Below are positions 1-8,882 of a stretch of DNA of 64,000 nt, piece by piece. The first letter of the stretch is position 1. Each line of letters begins with the position of its first letter. A model generated the notes under the pieces. The model was given only the letters and a program-made list of their open reading frames with translations, ran no database searches and was not told where the DNA came from. This DNA comes from Gammaproteobacteria bacterium (lineage in GTDB: Bacteria; Pseudomonadota; Gammaproteobacteria; GCA-002705445; GCA-002716945): positions 18,937-82,936 of the forward strand of contig PBCF01000003.1 of assembly GCA_002716945.1 (NCBI GenBank), written 5' to 3'. The position numbers and the translations under genes were made by a program.

Positions 1-129
1 TAGACAGTATAGTCAGTATACCTCGAATCAACAAAAAAAAGATAACAATTAAATAAATATTTTATTTTATTGTATACAAGCTCTCCCCATAAGCAGTATA
101 ATGTTTATGAATGCCGAACAGGGGGCAAC

Positions 130-357
130 ATGAAAAACTTAAAATTAATGGGTATCGCAATGTTGACTGTTATATTGACGTCTTGTGGTGGTGTAGGAAC
201 ACCTCCAAGTCAGTATACGGCTAAAATTTATCCAATAGAGAATGATTTCGAAAGCTATGAAACACATGGCCCGTTCTCTTCAAGAGATGAATGCACAGCT
301 AAAGCTCAAGAGATGAACGCTGCTGCATATGCTTGCGAACCTCATTCAGCGAAATAA
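130..357 (+). CDS. small putative lipoprotein, unknown function
   Basis: The ORF track opens at 70, but the ATG at 130 (residue 21 of that ORF) is preferred because it starts directly at a lipoprotein signal peptide: MKNLKLMGIAMLTVILTSCGG, with lipobox LTSC at about residues 16-19 and a G-rich stretch (GGGGG) just upstream. The mature part is about 57 residues with two further cysteines (DEC and YAC) that could form a disulfide. It is probably anchored in the envelope. I recognise no family. It stands alone, followed by a strong intrinsic terminator. Confidence 0.6.
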   Translation: MKNLKLMGIAMLTVILTSCGGVGTPPSQYTAKIYPIENDFESYETHGPFSSRDECTAKAQEMNAAAYACEPHSAK

Positions 358-374
358 TTGCAATTATTTTGAAT

Positions 375-402
375 AAACCACCCCTTTTTTGGGGTGGTTT
401 TT
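375..402 (+). terminator. intrinsic terminator after the lipoprotein gene
   Basis: The arms AAACCACCCC and GGGGTGGTTT pair perfectly over 10 bp around a TTTTTT loop and run into TT. It lies 17 nt after the stop codon of the lipoprotein gene. Confidence 0.85.
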
Positions 403-454
403 ACTGTAAATTTTTACTATAAATAAATACAAAAAAACTATATGATGAACATAT

Positions 455-694
455 ATGCATAAGGATAACTGTCATTTCTATCCAACAACTTTTCAACATG
501 ACGATCATAGCCATCAATGTGGTTGCGTAAAATGTTATATCACTAGCGTCATTACTCTACCTATATTTGAATTCGTTTGGTTATATGATTGTTATTCTCA
601 ATCATTCAATGTCTTTAACTTAGATAAAAACACACTACATTCATTTAATCTTTATATTTTATCTAATCCACGATCACCACCATTTTCTTTATAA
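455..694 (+). CDS. small His/Cys-rich protein, DUF2946-like
   Basis: This 79-codon ORF directly precedes the ZnuD-like receptor gene. Its N-terminal part is rich in possible metal ligands (HDDHSHQCGCVKC). Its C terminus, SFNLYILSNPRSPPFSL, closely matches the tail of the small ORF at 60222-60542, which also sits upstream of a TonB receptor. Short proteins with a Cys/His patch and a terminal R-x-PP motif next to metal-related TonB receptors are typical of DUF2946, so a metal-handling role is plausible. The family call comes from memory of the motif. The ORF has no clear signal peptide and no good ribosome binding site. An in-frame stop at 446 excludes an earlier start. Confidence 0.4.
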   Translation: MHKDNCHFYPTTFQHDDHSHQCGCVKCYITSVITLPIFEFVWLYDCYSQSFNVFNLDKNTLHSFNLYILSNPRSPPFSL

Positions 695-735
695 ATACTA
701 CTTACATAAAAAAATAATTTATAAAGGAGATTAAA

Positions 736-2685
736 ATGTATAAATATACATTACTAATTCCTCTTTTAGTTGTATGTTCAAGCGTCTCATTTGGTGAGAC
801 CACAAGTGATGTAAATGTATCTTCACCTATATTTACTAACTCCATATATGAGAGTAAATATCCATCTCATGCAATTAATAAAGAGGAAATAAATACCTAT
901 CAAAGTATAGGTAGCAATTTAAAGAAGTATTCAGGCATATCTAATGCTGATTATGGTAATGCTATAGGTCAACCTGTGATACGTGGATTGACAGGTGATA
1001 GGACTAGAGTACTCTCAGATGGTATTCAATTAAATGACCTCAGTCATATTAGCGCTGATCATGCTAATAATGTAAACTTAAATAATATTTCATTTATTGA
1101 AGTTATAAAAGGACCCTCTTCTCTATTTAGTTATGGAGCTACAAGCGGCGGAATTATAAACGTAGTTTCAGATATAATTTCAAATGCAAAATATGATAGT
1201 TTATTTAAGATAGATTATTTAACGATAAATAATGGGTATGGACATAATCTTCTAATCAAGGAACATTTGCTAAATACAAATTTATTTTTTTCTTTTAGTA
1301 ATAAACACCTAGATAATTATAGTCTTCCAGATGGCGCATTATTTGAGGAAGGCGTTAAGAAAAAAACAAAATCTAATTCAGATTATAAAAACCAAAATTT
1401 CAAACTAGGGTTATCCTTCCCAAGAGAATGGGGATATTTTGGTATAACGTTTGAAAATACTGACGGTGTTTATGGAATACCATTCCATGCTGAAGAGGAA
1501 GAGGAGCATGAGGAAGAGGAGGAACATAGAATTTTCTCAAAAGTAGAATCTGAGACTTATACCTTGAAAGGAAAATATAATCATCCTATTTTCTTTAATT
1601 CTATTGATTATTTCTATAAAGATTCTAATTATTTCTTAAAAGAGCATGAAGAAGATGGATCTGCATCTTTAAATAATAATAGTAAAGAACTTTCTATTAA
1701 ATTTGATTTAGATAATGAAAGATTCGAAAGAAAATTACTCATGCAATATAATCATAGGAAATCTCCGATGACGAACGCATATCTTCCTTCATCAGAATCT
1801 TATGAAAGATCTGTTTCTTATTTTACTAGAACAAAAAACAAATCATATGAAATTGATTTTGCTGGAAGATATGATTCTAATGTTAGATATACTCGAGAAA
1901 CTCAACGCTACGGAGATACATCTTTAAGTTTTGCAACAAGCTATTCGAGTAAGCTAAATACATCTCTTTTCTATACTGTTGGGTATGCTCACACATCAAG
2001 AAGCCCGGCCATATCAGAATTATTTGCTAATGGCTCACATGGTCCTACTCAAAGATTTGAAAGAGGAGATAGTAAACTGAACAGGGAAGTCTCAAGAAAT
2101 ATTGAACTTGGTCTGCAATATAATGTTAATGATATTGACATAGTTTTTAATTTATACAGAAATAATATCAATGATTACATTTTCTTAGCCGATCAATCTA
2201 CTTCAACTAATGGCAAAACTGATGCTAATTGGAGTCAAAAGAATGCTGTCTTTCAAGGCTTTGAAGTGTCTGTATCTAAAGAATACATCACTGATAATGG
2301 TATTATTGAAATAAAATTAAGTAGAGATGATATTTCTGCAACCTTCGATGATAATACGTATGTCCCAAGAATAACACCAGCGAGAAACATCCTCTCAGCT
2401 AAGTATAATGATAGTGATAATACTCAATACTCATTAAACTTAATTCATGCTGAATCACAGGGAGATTTCTCATCAATTGAAAAAAAGACAAACTCTTACG
2501 TCAACCTAAGCGCTGGAGTGACTAAGATATTTCCAATAGGCACTAATCAAAATCTTACTTTAGATATTCATGCTAACAATCTTCTAAATAAAACTATAAG
2601 AAATCATGAATCATTCGTTAAAGATAATGTCCCTACACCAGGTGCACAATTTGGAATGTTTTTAAGCTTTGATTACGATTATTAA
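736..2685 (+). CDS. znuD: TonB-dependent receptor, ZnuD-like (probable zinc uptake)
   Basis: A 649-aa outer-membrane receptor. It has a signal peptide ending near VSFG, and a plug domain from about residue 45 with the ZnuD-type run GQPVIRGLTGDRTRVLSDG followed by DLSHISADHA and VIKGPSSLFSYG. A 22-strand barrel follows, ending in FDYDY with a terminal aromatic residue. An extracellular loop at about residues 251-265 is a His/Glu cluster (HAEEEEEHEEEEEH), as expected of zinc-binding ZnuD loops. The ribosome binding site AAGGAGA at 724-730 is well placed. It would move Zn(II) into the periplasm using TonB-ExbB-ExbD energy. The metal is inferred from the loop and family; heme or another metal is not excluded. 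No clear Zur box was found. Confidence 0.8.
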   Translation: MYKYTLLIPLLVVCSSVSFGETTSDVNVSSPIFTNSIYESKYPSHAINKEEINTYQSIGSNLKKYSGISNADYGNAIGQPVIRGLTGDRTRVLSDGIQLNDLSHISADHANNVNLNNISFIEVIKGPSSLFSYGATSGGIINVVSDIISNAKYDSLFKIDYLTINNGYGHNLLIKEHLLNTNLFFSFSNKHLDNYSLPDGALFEEGVKKKTKSNSDYKNQNFKLGLSFPREWGYFGITFENTDGVYGIPFHAEEEEEHEEEEEHRIFSKVESETYTLKGKYNHPIFFNSIDYFYKDSNYFLKEHEEDGSASLNNNSKELSIKFDLDNERFERKLLMQYNHRKSPMTNAYLPSSESYERSVSYFTRTKNKSYEIDFAGRYDSNVRYTRETQRYGDTSLSFATSYSSKLNTSLFYTVGYAHTSRSPAISELFANGSHGPTQRFERGDSKLNREVSRNIELGLQYNVNDIDIVFNLYRNNINDYIFLADQSTSTNGKTDANWSQKNAVFQGFEVSVSKEYITDNGIIEIKLSRDDISATFDDNTYVPRITPARNILSAKYNDSDNTQYSLNLIHAESQGDFSSIEKKTNSYVNLSAGVTKIFPIGTNQNLTLDIHANNLLNKTIRNHESFVKDNVPTPGAQFGMFLSFDYDY

Positions 2686-2700
2686 TTTAGATACATCTAT

Positions 2701-2739
2701 ATGAGTGTTCATAAGACTATATACCGAGTGAACACTCAT
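2701..2739. terminator. inverted repeat between convergent genes
   Basis: ATGAGTGTTC and GAACACTCAT form a perfect 10-bp stem with a 19-nt loop, placed between the convergent ends of the receptor gene and dat. A strong U-tract is missing, so it may be a weak bidirectional terminator or a 3' stabilising hairpin. Confidence 0.5.
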
Positions 2740-2744
2740 TTATC

Positions 2745-3596
2745 TCAATATTGATTTATATAGTCATTCATAATCTTATATGCGTCTAAAGTAAATTTTC
2801 CTACTTTGCCTGACCCAATTGATATATCATCAATGGTCACAATTGGAACTACCGGATTTGTAGAGCTTGAGCACCAGATTTCTTGAGCACTTAAAACTTC
2901 TTCTTTAGAAATATCACACTCTGATACCTCGATTGTATTTTTTCTAAGTAAGTCTATTAATAGATTTCTCGTAACTCCTGATAACAATTTATAACTCAGT
3001 TTTGGAGTCTTGATGATATCTTTTGACAGAATAAATACATTACTTGCAGAACCTTCTGTGAGTTTATTATCTCTTATGAGAATAGCCTCATATCTATTCA
3101 TTTTGGTTGCTAAATTCTTTAGCATTACATTTGCAAGCAATGACGTAGATTTTATATTAGCTTTAGTCCATCTATAGTCATCTTGAATACATGCTGTAAA
3201 TCCTTTTTCTATTTCAGACACACAATATTTTTTATATGGCTGCCCCATTATCAGAACTGTTGGTTTGTTGTTTTTATCAAAAATATGTTGACGTGCCTTA
3301 TCAACACCTCTAGTAATTTGAATATATATAGAATGTTCTTTGTATTGATTAACAGATATGAGCTCATTAATGGCATCATTAATTTCAGAAAAGTTTATTT
3401 GCTCTTTTGTAATACCAATTAAATTTAAACTAATTTCCAATCTATCTAAATGTTGATCCAAAAGAAAAGGCTTTGATTTATAAACTGGAATCAATTCATA
3501 TACTCCATCACCAAAAAGGAAACCTCTGTCCATTACTGAAATTTTTGCTTCTTCTGAAGGGAAAAAAGATCCATTCAAATACAGTATTTCTTGCAT
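2745..3596 (-). CDS. dat: D-alanine/branched-chain class IV aminotransferase
   Basis: A 283-aa fold-type IV PLP enzyme. The N terminus ILYLNGSFFPSEEAKISVMDRGFLFGDGVYE is typical of D-amino-acid transaminases. The PLP lysine is probably the K in NIKSTSLLANV, and the EGSASNVFIL segment is the conserved phosphate-loop region. The reaction would interconvert D-alanine and D-glutamate with their oxo acids. Placement directly downstream of dacA in a cell-wall cluster favours D-amino-acid supply for peptidoglycan over branched-chain synthesis. Aminodeoxychorismate lyase or IlvE activity cannot be excluded by eye. Confidence 0.8.
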   Translation of the reverse strand: MQEILYLNGSFFPSEEAKISVMDRGFLFGDGVYELIPVYKSKPFLLDQHLDRLEISLNLIGITKEQINFSEINDAINELISVNQYKEHSIYIQITRGVDKARQHIFDKNNKPTVLIMGQPYKKYCVSEIEKGFTACIQDDYRWTKANIKSTSLLANVMLKNLATKMNRYEAILIRDNKLTEGSASNVFILSKDIIKTPKLSYKLLSGVTRNLLIDLLRKNTIEVSECDISKEEVLSAQEIWCSSSTNPVVPIVTIDDISIGSGKVGKFTLDAYKIMNDYINQY

Positions 3597-3601
3597 ATTT
3601 T

Positions 3602-4732
3602 TTATTTAATAAAAGAATCTATTGTTCTTCTTAACATATTTCCAGTTTTGATATCTTGGAGAGCTACTAACTTCGCCGTGCTTAAAGTTTTATTTTTTAA
3701 CTTAATTGCAATAAATCCTACAACGTCATTTTTAGCAACTGGGGCAGTTAATTTTTTATCAATTATAAATTCTTTTGTGATATTTTTATATTGTCTTCTT
3801 GGTATAGAAATAAAATAATCCTCAGTAAAACCTACTGGCAGCATTGTTTCATCTCCTGCATATACTCTTGCTTTATGTACTTCTACATCTTTTTTAAAAA
3901 CTTTATGAGTTTCAAAAAATCTAAAACCATATTCCAAAAGAGATTTTGATACTTGAATTCTCTGTCCTGGATTTTTTGCCCCTAAAACAACTGAAATAAG
4001 TCTTCTACCCCCGCGTTTTGATGAACTGGCTAAACAATAACCGGCCTTCTTGGTAAATCCTGTTTTTATTCCATCTACAGAATCATCCATATGCATTAGT
4101 TTATTTCTGGAGTATTGTTTGATTTCATTAAATATATATTCTTTTTGTCGATACATTTTATAATATCGAGGAAAGTCCTTAATTAAAGCTCGAGACAAAA
4201 TCGCAATATCTCTCGATGTCGTATAGAGTTGTTTGTCTGGTAAACCTGTCGAATTTGCATAATTAGTATTATTTAAATTCATACTTTGTGCTGTCTGATT
4301 CATATAATTCACGAAAGTTTCTTCATCACCAGAAATGTATTCAGCTAATGCTACACTGGCATCATTTCCAGAACTTACAATGACACCTTTAAGTAAATCT
4401 GAAACTTTTACTTTTTTCCCTACTTCTATAAACATTTTAGACCCACCCATCTTCCATGCCTTTTTACTAATAACAACTTCATCATCCATACTAATTGCTT
4501 TATCTTTTAATTCAGTAAAGGCTAAATATGATGTCATTATTTTAGTGATACTTGCTGGTGGAAGCATTAAATCAGGATTTTTAGAAGCTATGATCATACC
4601 ACTGTCATAATCCATAAGAACATAGGAGCTGATTTTTGGATTTGGAGCTTTAGGTATAGGCCCCGCAACTGAAAATGTAGTACCAATAAAACTGACTGTG
4701 GTTAATAAAAATAAAATTTTTGTAAATTTCAT
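3602..4732 (-). CDS. dacA: D-alanyl-D-alanine carboxypeptidase (PBP5/6 type)
   Basis: A 376-aa low-molecular-weight penicillin-binding protein. It has a signal peptide (about residues 1-23) and all three serine-transpeptidase motifs: SITK (active Ser), SGN (within SSGNDASVALAEY) and KTG (KTGFTKKAGYCL). A C-terminal beta domain and an amphipathic tail for membrane attachment follow (ML RRTIDSFIK). It trims the terminal D-Ala from pentapeptides in the periplasm and so controls cross-linking. It lies 44 nt after mltB and 5 nt before dat on the same strand, so the wall genes probably form one operon. Confidence 0.92.
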   Translation of the reverse strand: MKFTKILFLLTTVSFIGTTFSVAGPIPKAPNPKISSYVLMDYDSGMIIASKNPDLMLPPASITKIMTSYLAFTELKDKAISMDDEVVISKKAWKMGGSKMFIEVGKKVKVSDLLKGVIVSSGNDASVALAEYISGDEETFVNYMNQTAQSMNLNNTNYANSTGLPDKQLYTTSRDIAILSRALIKDFPRYYKMYRQKEYIFNEIKQYSRNKLMHMDDSVDGIKTGFTKKAGYCLASSSKRGGRRLISVVLGAKNPGQRIQVSKSLLEYGFRFFETHKVFKKDVEVHKARVYAGDETMLPVGFTEDYFISIPRRQYKNITKEFIIDKKLTAPVAKNDVVGFIAIKLKNKTLSTAKLVALQDIKTGNMLRRTIDSFIK

Positions 4733-4776
4733 ATTCTTTAATATTTGTTTGTGATTATATCACATATTATAATTTT

Positions 4777-5805
4777 CTAGTTCTGTTTTATCTTATATGA
4801 TTTGATATTTTCTCCGAGAAAATAAACTGCTAGCGCGTAAAGCCTACTTCTATTGTATCGTGTTATAGCATAAAAATTTTTATGCCCAAAACTATAAACA
4901 TTTCCACTTAACTCTTGTCTTGCAATAACTGAAATCAGATTGTTTTCATAAATATGCTCATTAGAATTTATGTTCTTTTCTTTAAAAAACTTATATCTAG
5001 TATGTGGTTTGTAAGATTTTTTTGATATATCATGCACGAATTCAGCGGAATCTTCATCAAATATCATTCGAGATAATATTAAATCATTTTTCTTCCAACC
5101 ATGTTTTTTTAAATAATTTGCAACACTGCCTATTACATCAGCATTCGAATTCCACAAATCAACTTTGTTATCATTATCAAAATCAATAGCATAATTTCTA
5201 TAACTGCTCGATATAAACTGTGGCTTGCCCAAGGCACCTGCATAAGATCCTTTGATTTTCGAAGGATTAAGATTATTTTCATCGCACAATAATAAGAAAT
5301 TAATCAATTCAGATTTAAAAAACTTTGCTCTCCTTCCTTTGTTCGGACCTAAGGATAGAGATGCTAGTGTATCAAAGGTTTTGAAACTTCCTGTTCTCTG
5401 TCCGAATTTAGTTTCAATACCAATAATAGCTGTGATAATTTCAGGCGGTACCCCAAAAACTTTATATGCCTTATTTAAAATTTGTTTATTTTCATTCCAA
5501 AATTTTCTTCCTTGTTTTATGTGGCTTATATTTACAAAAAGATTTTTATAATTTGTGCAATTGATATCTGTTGTATTACAACCGTTCCAAGTCAAAGTTC
5601 TTTCAGGGGCTTTTTTAAAAAATTTCTTTAATCTAGATTCTGTTTTGACCTTATTAAAAAGGTTTTTTAATTTTTTTCGATCATACGCATGCTTATCATA
5701 CATATAATTAATAAATTCATTTACTTCCGAGGTCTCATAAGTGCTAGACGCATATATTGATGAAATATAGAAAGACAAAATAAATATAAACAAAAGTCTT
5801 ACCAT
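4777..5805 (-). CDS. mltB: lytic murein transglycosylase B
   Basis: A 342-aa MltB-family lysozyme-like enzyme with an N-terminal signal sequence (FILSFYISSIYAS; no lipobox Cys is visible, unlike E. coli MltB). The catalytic Glu is in AIIGIETKFGQRTG. The downstream family blocks GALGKPQFISSSYR and DVIGSVANYLKKHGW are present. It cleaves the MurNAc-GlcNAc bond with formation of 1,6-anhydroMurNAc. It is 1 nt from mrdB and fills the position that rlpA often holds in enterobacteria. The missing lipobox suggests a soluble periplasmic form. Confidence 0.88.
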   Translation of the reverse strand: MVRLLFIFILSFYISSIYASSTYETSEVNEFINYMYDKHAYDRKKLKNLFNKVKTESRLKKFFKKAPERTLTWNGCNTTDINCTNYKNLFVNISHIKQGRKFWNENKQILNKAYKVFGVPPEIITAIIGIETKFGQRTGSFKTFDTLASLSLGPNKGRRAKFFKSELINFLLLCDENNLNPSKIKGSYAGALGKPQFISSSYRNYAIDFDNDNKVDLWNSNADVIGSVANYLKKHGWKKNDLILSRMIFDEDSAEFVHDISKKSYKPHTRYKFFKEKNINSNEHIYENNLISVIARQELSGNVYSFGHKNFYAITRYNRSRLYALAVYFLGENIKSYKIKQN

Positions 5806-5806
5806 A

Positions 5807-6928
5807 TTATTTCCTTAAAATTCTTTGATGAGATTTTACAGACATTATTATTCCAAGTGCAGCAAATACAGTTACCATGGACGTTCCTCCATAGCTCATA
5901 AAGGGTAGTGGCGCACCAACAACTGGCAATATACCAATTACCATTCCAATATTTACAATTACGTAAAGAAAAATTGTTAAACTCAACGTACCAGATAATA
6001 TTCTTGAAAAATTATCTGTAGCTTTTATGGAAATGCTTAATCCTCTTAATACAATAAAAAGATATAAAAACATCAAAATCAAAATTCCAATAAACCCAAA
6101 TTCTTCACCAAAAGCAGAAAATATAAAATCTGTATGATTTTCAGGTAAAAATTCTAATTTCGATTGAGTACCATTCATGTATCCTTTTCCAAATAAACCC
6201 CCAGAACCAAGTGCTATTTTAGATTGAATTAAATGATAACCAGTTCCTAGTGGATCAGATTCTGGTTCAAAGAAGGTTAAAATTCTTTGTTTTTGGTATT
6301 CGTGAAGGTTATACCATAAAATTGGTAAAGTGGCGGTTAATAGTACTGTTGATCCAATAAAGAATCTTATCGACATTCCTCCCAATAAAATTGCTATCAC
6401 ACCTGACATTCCTATCAATAACGCAGTGCCTAAATCTGGTTGTTTCATAATCAAAAACATTGGAATAAGTATTATTAATGACGCGATAACCAAATATTTA
6501 AACCTGGGCGGCAAAGGTTTATCATAATAATAAGAAGCTAACATTAGTGGCACGAATATCTTCATAAGTTCAGATGGTTGAAATCTAATAAAATATAAAT
6601 CTAACCATCTATCCGCACTTTTTCCTACTCCAAACAATAAAACCAATATCAGTAATAAAAGACAAATATAATACAACCCAGGTGCAAATAATCTAAAAGT
6701 GTCGGGATGTATTTGTGCCAAAAAAACCATCGCTGTCAAACCAACTAGAACTCTGATTATCTGTTTCATAACCAAGCTCGTATCTCCATATGAAATACTA
6801 TAAATAGTGATCACTCCAACAAAAACAATTATCATGACAACCACAAATAGTTTGGTATCAATTTTTAAAAAATTACTTATTCCAGAAACAACTCTACTCG
6901 TGTCATTAGGGTTAGAAAGTCTTATCAT
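5807..6928 (-). CDS. mrdB: RodA, SEDS peptidoglycan glycosyltransferase
   Basis: A 373-aa polytopic membrane protein of the SEDS family with about ten predicted helices. The conserved blocks FQPSELMKI, QPDLGTALLIG, TGTQSKLEFLPENHTDFIFSAFGEE-type sequence and PFMSYGGTSM are all recognisable. It polymerises lipid II into glycan strands during elongation with its partner PBP2, encoded immediately upstream with a 4-nt overlap (ATGA). That coupling matches the obligate RodA-PBP2 pair. Confidence 0.93.
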   Translation of the reverse strand: MIRLSNPNDTSRVVSGISNFLKIDTKLFVVVMIIVFVGVITIYSISYGDTSLVMKQIIRVLVGLTAMVFLAQIHPDTFRLFAPGLYYICLLLLILVLLFGVGKSADRWLDLYFIRFQPSELMKIFVPLMLASYYYDKPLPPRFKYLVIASLIILIPMFLIMKQPDLGTALLIGMSGVIAILLGGMSIRFFIGSTVLLTATLPILWYNLHEYQKQRILTFFEPESDPLGTGYHLIQSKIALGSGGLFGKGYMNGTQSKLEFLPENHTDFIFSAFGEEFGFIGILILMFLYLFIVLRGLSISIKATDNFSRILSGTLSLTIFLYVIVNIGMVIGILPVVGAPLPFMSYGGTSMVTVFAALGIIMSVKSHQRILRK

Positions 6929-8826
6929 TTCTTAGCAACCTCACTGGCTTGTTTGAAATATTTATTAATTATATCTCTAGCAATAGGTGCTGCAACAGAA
7001 GAACCTCCGCCACCATTTTCAACTATTACAGATACAACTATTTCTGGATTTTCATAAGGGGCAAAACTAATAAATAATGCATGGTCTTGGAGTTCTTTAG
7101 CGCCTAATTTTCCTTTATCAAGCGAATAAACTTGTGCCGTACCAGTCTTACCAGCTATTTCAATATTTTTGACTTTATTTAAATGCGCTGCTGTTCCAAC
7201 GCCAGATTGGTTTACAACTCTCCACATGGCTCTATTAACAACATCTAAATTTTCTAATTCCATAGGAACCGAAATTCTATTCTGATCATAATTATAGTTA
7301 TTAATTTGATCTGTTATTATGTTGTGACTTCTCAAAAACAAGTGAGGGACAAATGTCTCACCTTTCCCAGCCAAAATAGATGTTGCAACAGCTAATTGAA
7401 TAGGTGTTGTTAACATATAACCTTGTCCAATACCAATATTAAGTGTCTCACCTGGATACCAAGGCAATTGTTTGGTTTTTCTTTTCCAATCACGATCTGG
7501 CATTAATCCTGATGATTCGCTATATAAATCGATATATGTCTTTCTACCAAATCCATATTTGGGTAATTTGGTACTCAACATATCTATACCAGTAACTTCA
7601 GCAAGTCTATAAAAAAATACATCACATGATTGTGTAATCGAATATGCCAAATCCGAATCTCCATGTCCTTCTTTTTTCCAACATTTGAATGGTCTTTTGT
7701 GATTCTTTAATTTATATTTACCACCACAAAATACTGATGTTGTTTTTGTAAAAATATTTTCATCTAATGCTATTAGCCCAACAAATGGTTTGATAGTTGA
7801 GCCTGGTGGATATAAACCTGCAATAGAACGATTGATTAAAGGTTTATCTTTCCGGCTTATTAATTTTTTATAATCTTTGGTTGTAAGTTTCTTTGTGAAC
7901 AGATTTGTGTCATACCCTGGTGCACTAACCATTGCCAATATATCTCCATTATTTGGATTCATTACTATTACAGAGCCTGCTTTATCTTTCATTTGTTCGT
8001 AAGCATAAATTTGTAAGTCTAAATCAATGGTAAGATGAATATCTAAGCCACGTTCTGGATCGGATTTATCTATTATTCGTACAACTTCACCTTGAGCATT
8101 TGTTTCTAATCTTTCATAGCCAGGCTTTCCTACTAATAAATTTTGATAAAATTTCTCCACACCAAGTTTGCCAACTTCCGTCATTCCTTCTCGGATATCT
8201 ATGACACCAGATTCAATATCACTTTCAGATAACTTTGCAATATACCCTACAACATGTGCAAGAGCTTCTGGATGATTATAAATTCTCTTTGATACTGGTG
8301 TTATCTCTAACTCTGGAACAATATGTTGATCAACCGAGATTTGAGAAAATTCCTTTAGAGATATATTTTCCGTAATAACAACATCTTTAAGTCTTCTATT
8401 TTTAAATTGTTTTTTTATAATTTCCATTTTCTCATTCGAAAGTTTTAATAATTTTTGAATATTTTTATAAAATAAGTCGATATCATTTACTCTCTCTTTT
8501 TTAACTATCAAATCGAAAGTATTATAATTCTCTGCAAGAGTCTTGCCATGGCGATCTAGAATCAACCCCCTAAATGCTTGGATTGGTCTTATTTTGATTC
8601 TATTATCTTCGGCTTTCACTAGATAATATTCATGTTCTGAAACTTGTAGCTGATACAGTTTAGATATATATGTTCCAAACACAAAAATTACTAAAACAAT
8701 AGCAATTATTACTCTGCTACTGTGTGATTTTCTTTCTTCATCAGAATCGCTCATCCTATCCCAACCATATTTTTCTTCTATATTGAGCCTTTTTCTGATA
8801 GAGTCTTTTCGAGCTTTAGTACTCAT
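6925..8826 (-). CDS. mrdA: penicillin-binding protein 2, elongation transpeptidase
   Basis: A 633-aa class B PBP. It has a cytoplasmic N terminus with many charged residues, one membrane helix (about residues 38-58, VIIAIVLVIFVFGTYI) and a pedestal domain beginning LILDRHGKTLAENY. The transpeptidase domain carries STIK (active Ser), SCD (SxN equivalent typical of PBP2) and KTGTAQ. It cross-links peptidoglycan made by RodA during cell elongation. It is the first gene of the minus-strand wall operon, divergent from hppA across a 56-nt gap that must hold both promoters. Confidence 0.93.
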   Translation of the reverse strand: MSTKARKDSIRKRLNIEEKYGWDRMSDSDEERKSHSSRVIIAIVLVIFVFGTYISKLYQLQVSEHEYYLVKAEDNRIKIRPIQAFRGLILDRHGKTLAENYNTFDLIVKKERVNDIDLFYKNIQKLLKLSNEKMEIIKKQFKNRRLKDVVITENISLKEFSQISVDQHIVPELEITPVSKRIYNHPEALAHVVGYIAKLSESDIESGVIDIREGMTEVGKLGVEKFYQNLLVGKPGYERLETNAQGEVVRIIDKSDPERGLDIHLTIDLDLQIYAYEQMKDKAGSVIVMNPNNGDILAMVSAPGYDTNLFTKKLTTKDYKKLISRKDKPLINRSIAGLYPPGSTIKPFVGLIALDENIFTKTTSVFCGGKYKLKNHKRPFKCWKKEGHGDSDLAYSITQSCDVFFYRLAEVTGIDMLSTKLPKYGFGRKTYIDLYSESSGLMPDRDWKRKTKQLPWYPGETLNIGIGQGYMLTTPIQLAVATSILAGKGETFVPHLFLRSHNIITDQINNYNYDQNRISVPMELENLDVVNRAMWRVVNQSGVGTAAHLNKVKNIEIAGKTGTAQVYSLDKGKLGAKELQDHALFISFAPYENPEIVVSVIVENGGGGSSVAAPIARDIINKYFKQASEVAKK

Positions 8827-8882
8827 CTGTCTAATTATATGTAGACTTCTGTTAAAAAAATATAAAAAATGGAGAAAATTAT

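Noticed and set aside
11-218. 11-nt repeat AGTCAGTATAC at 11-21 and 208-218
   Set aside because: Short, and one copy lies in the lipoprotein coding sequence; likely chance in AT-rich DNA.
405-454. Zur box upstream of the ZnuD-like locus
   Set aside because: Only loose AT-rich similarity to Zur consensus; no symmetric match.
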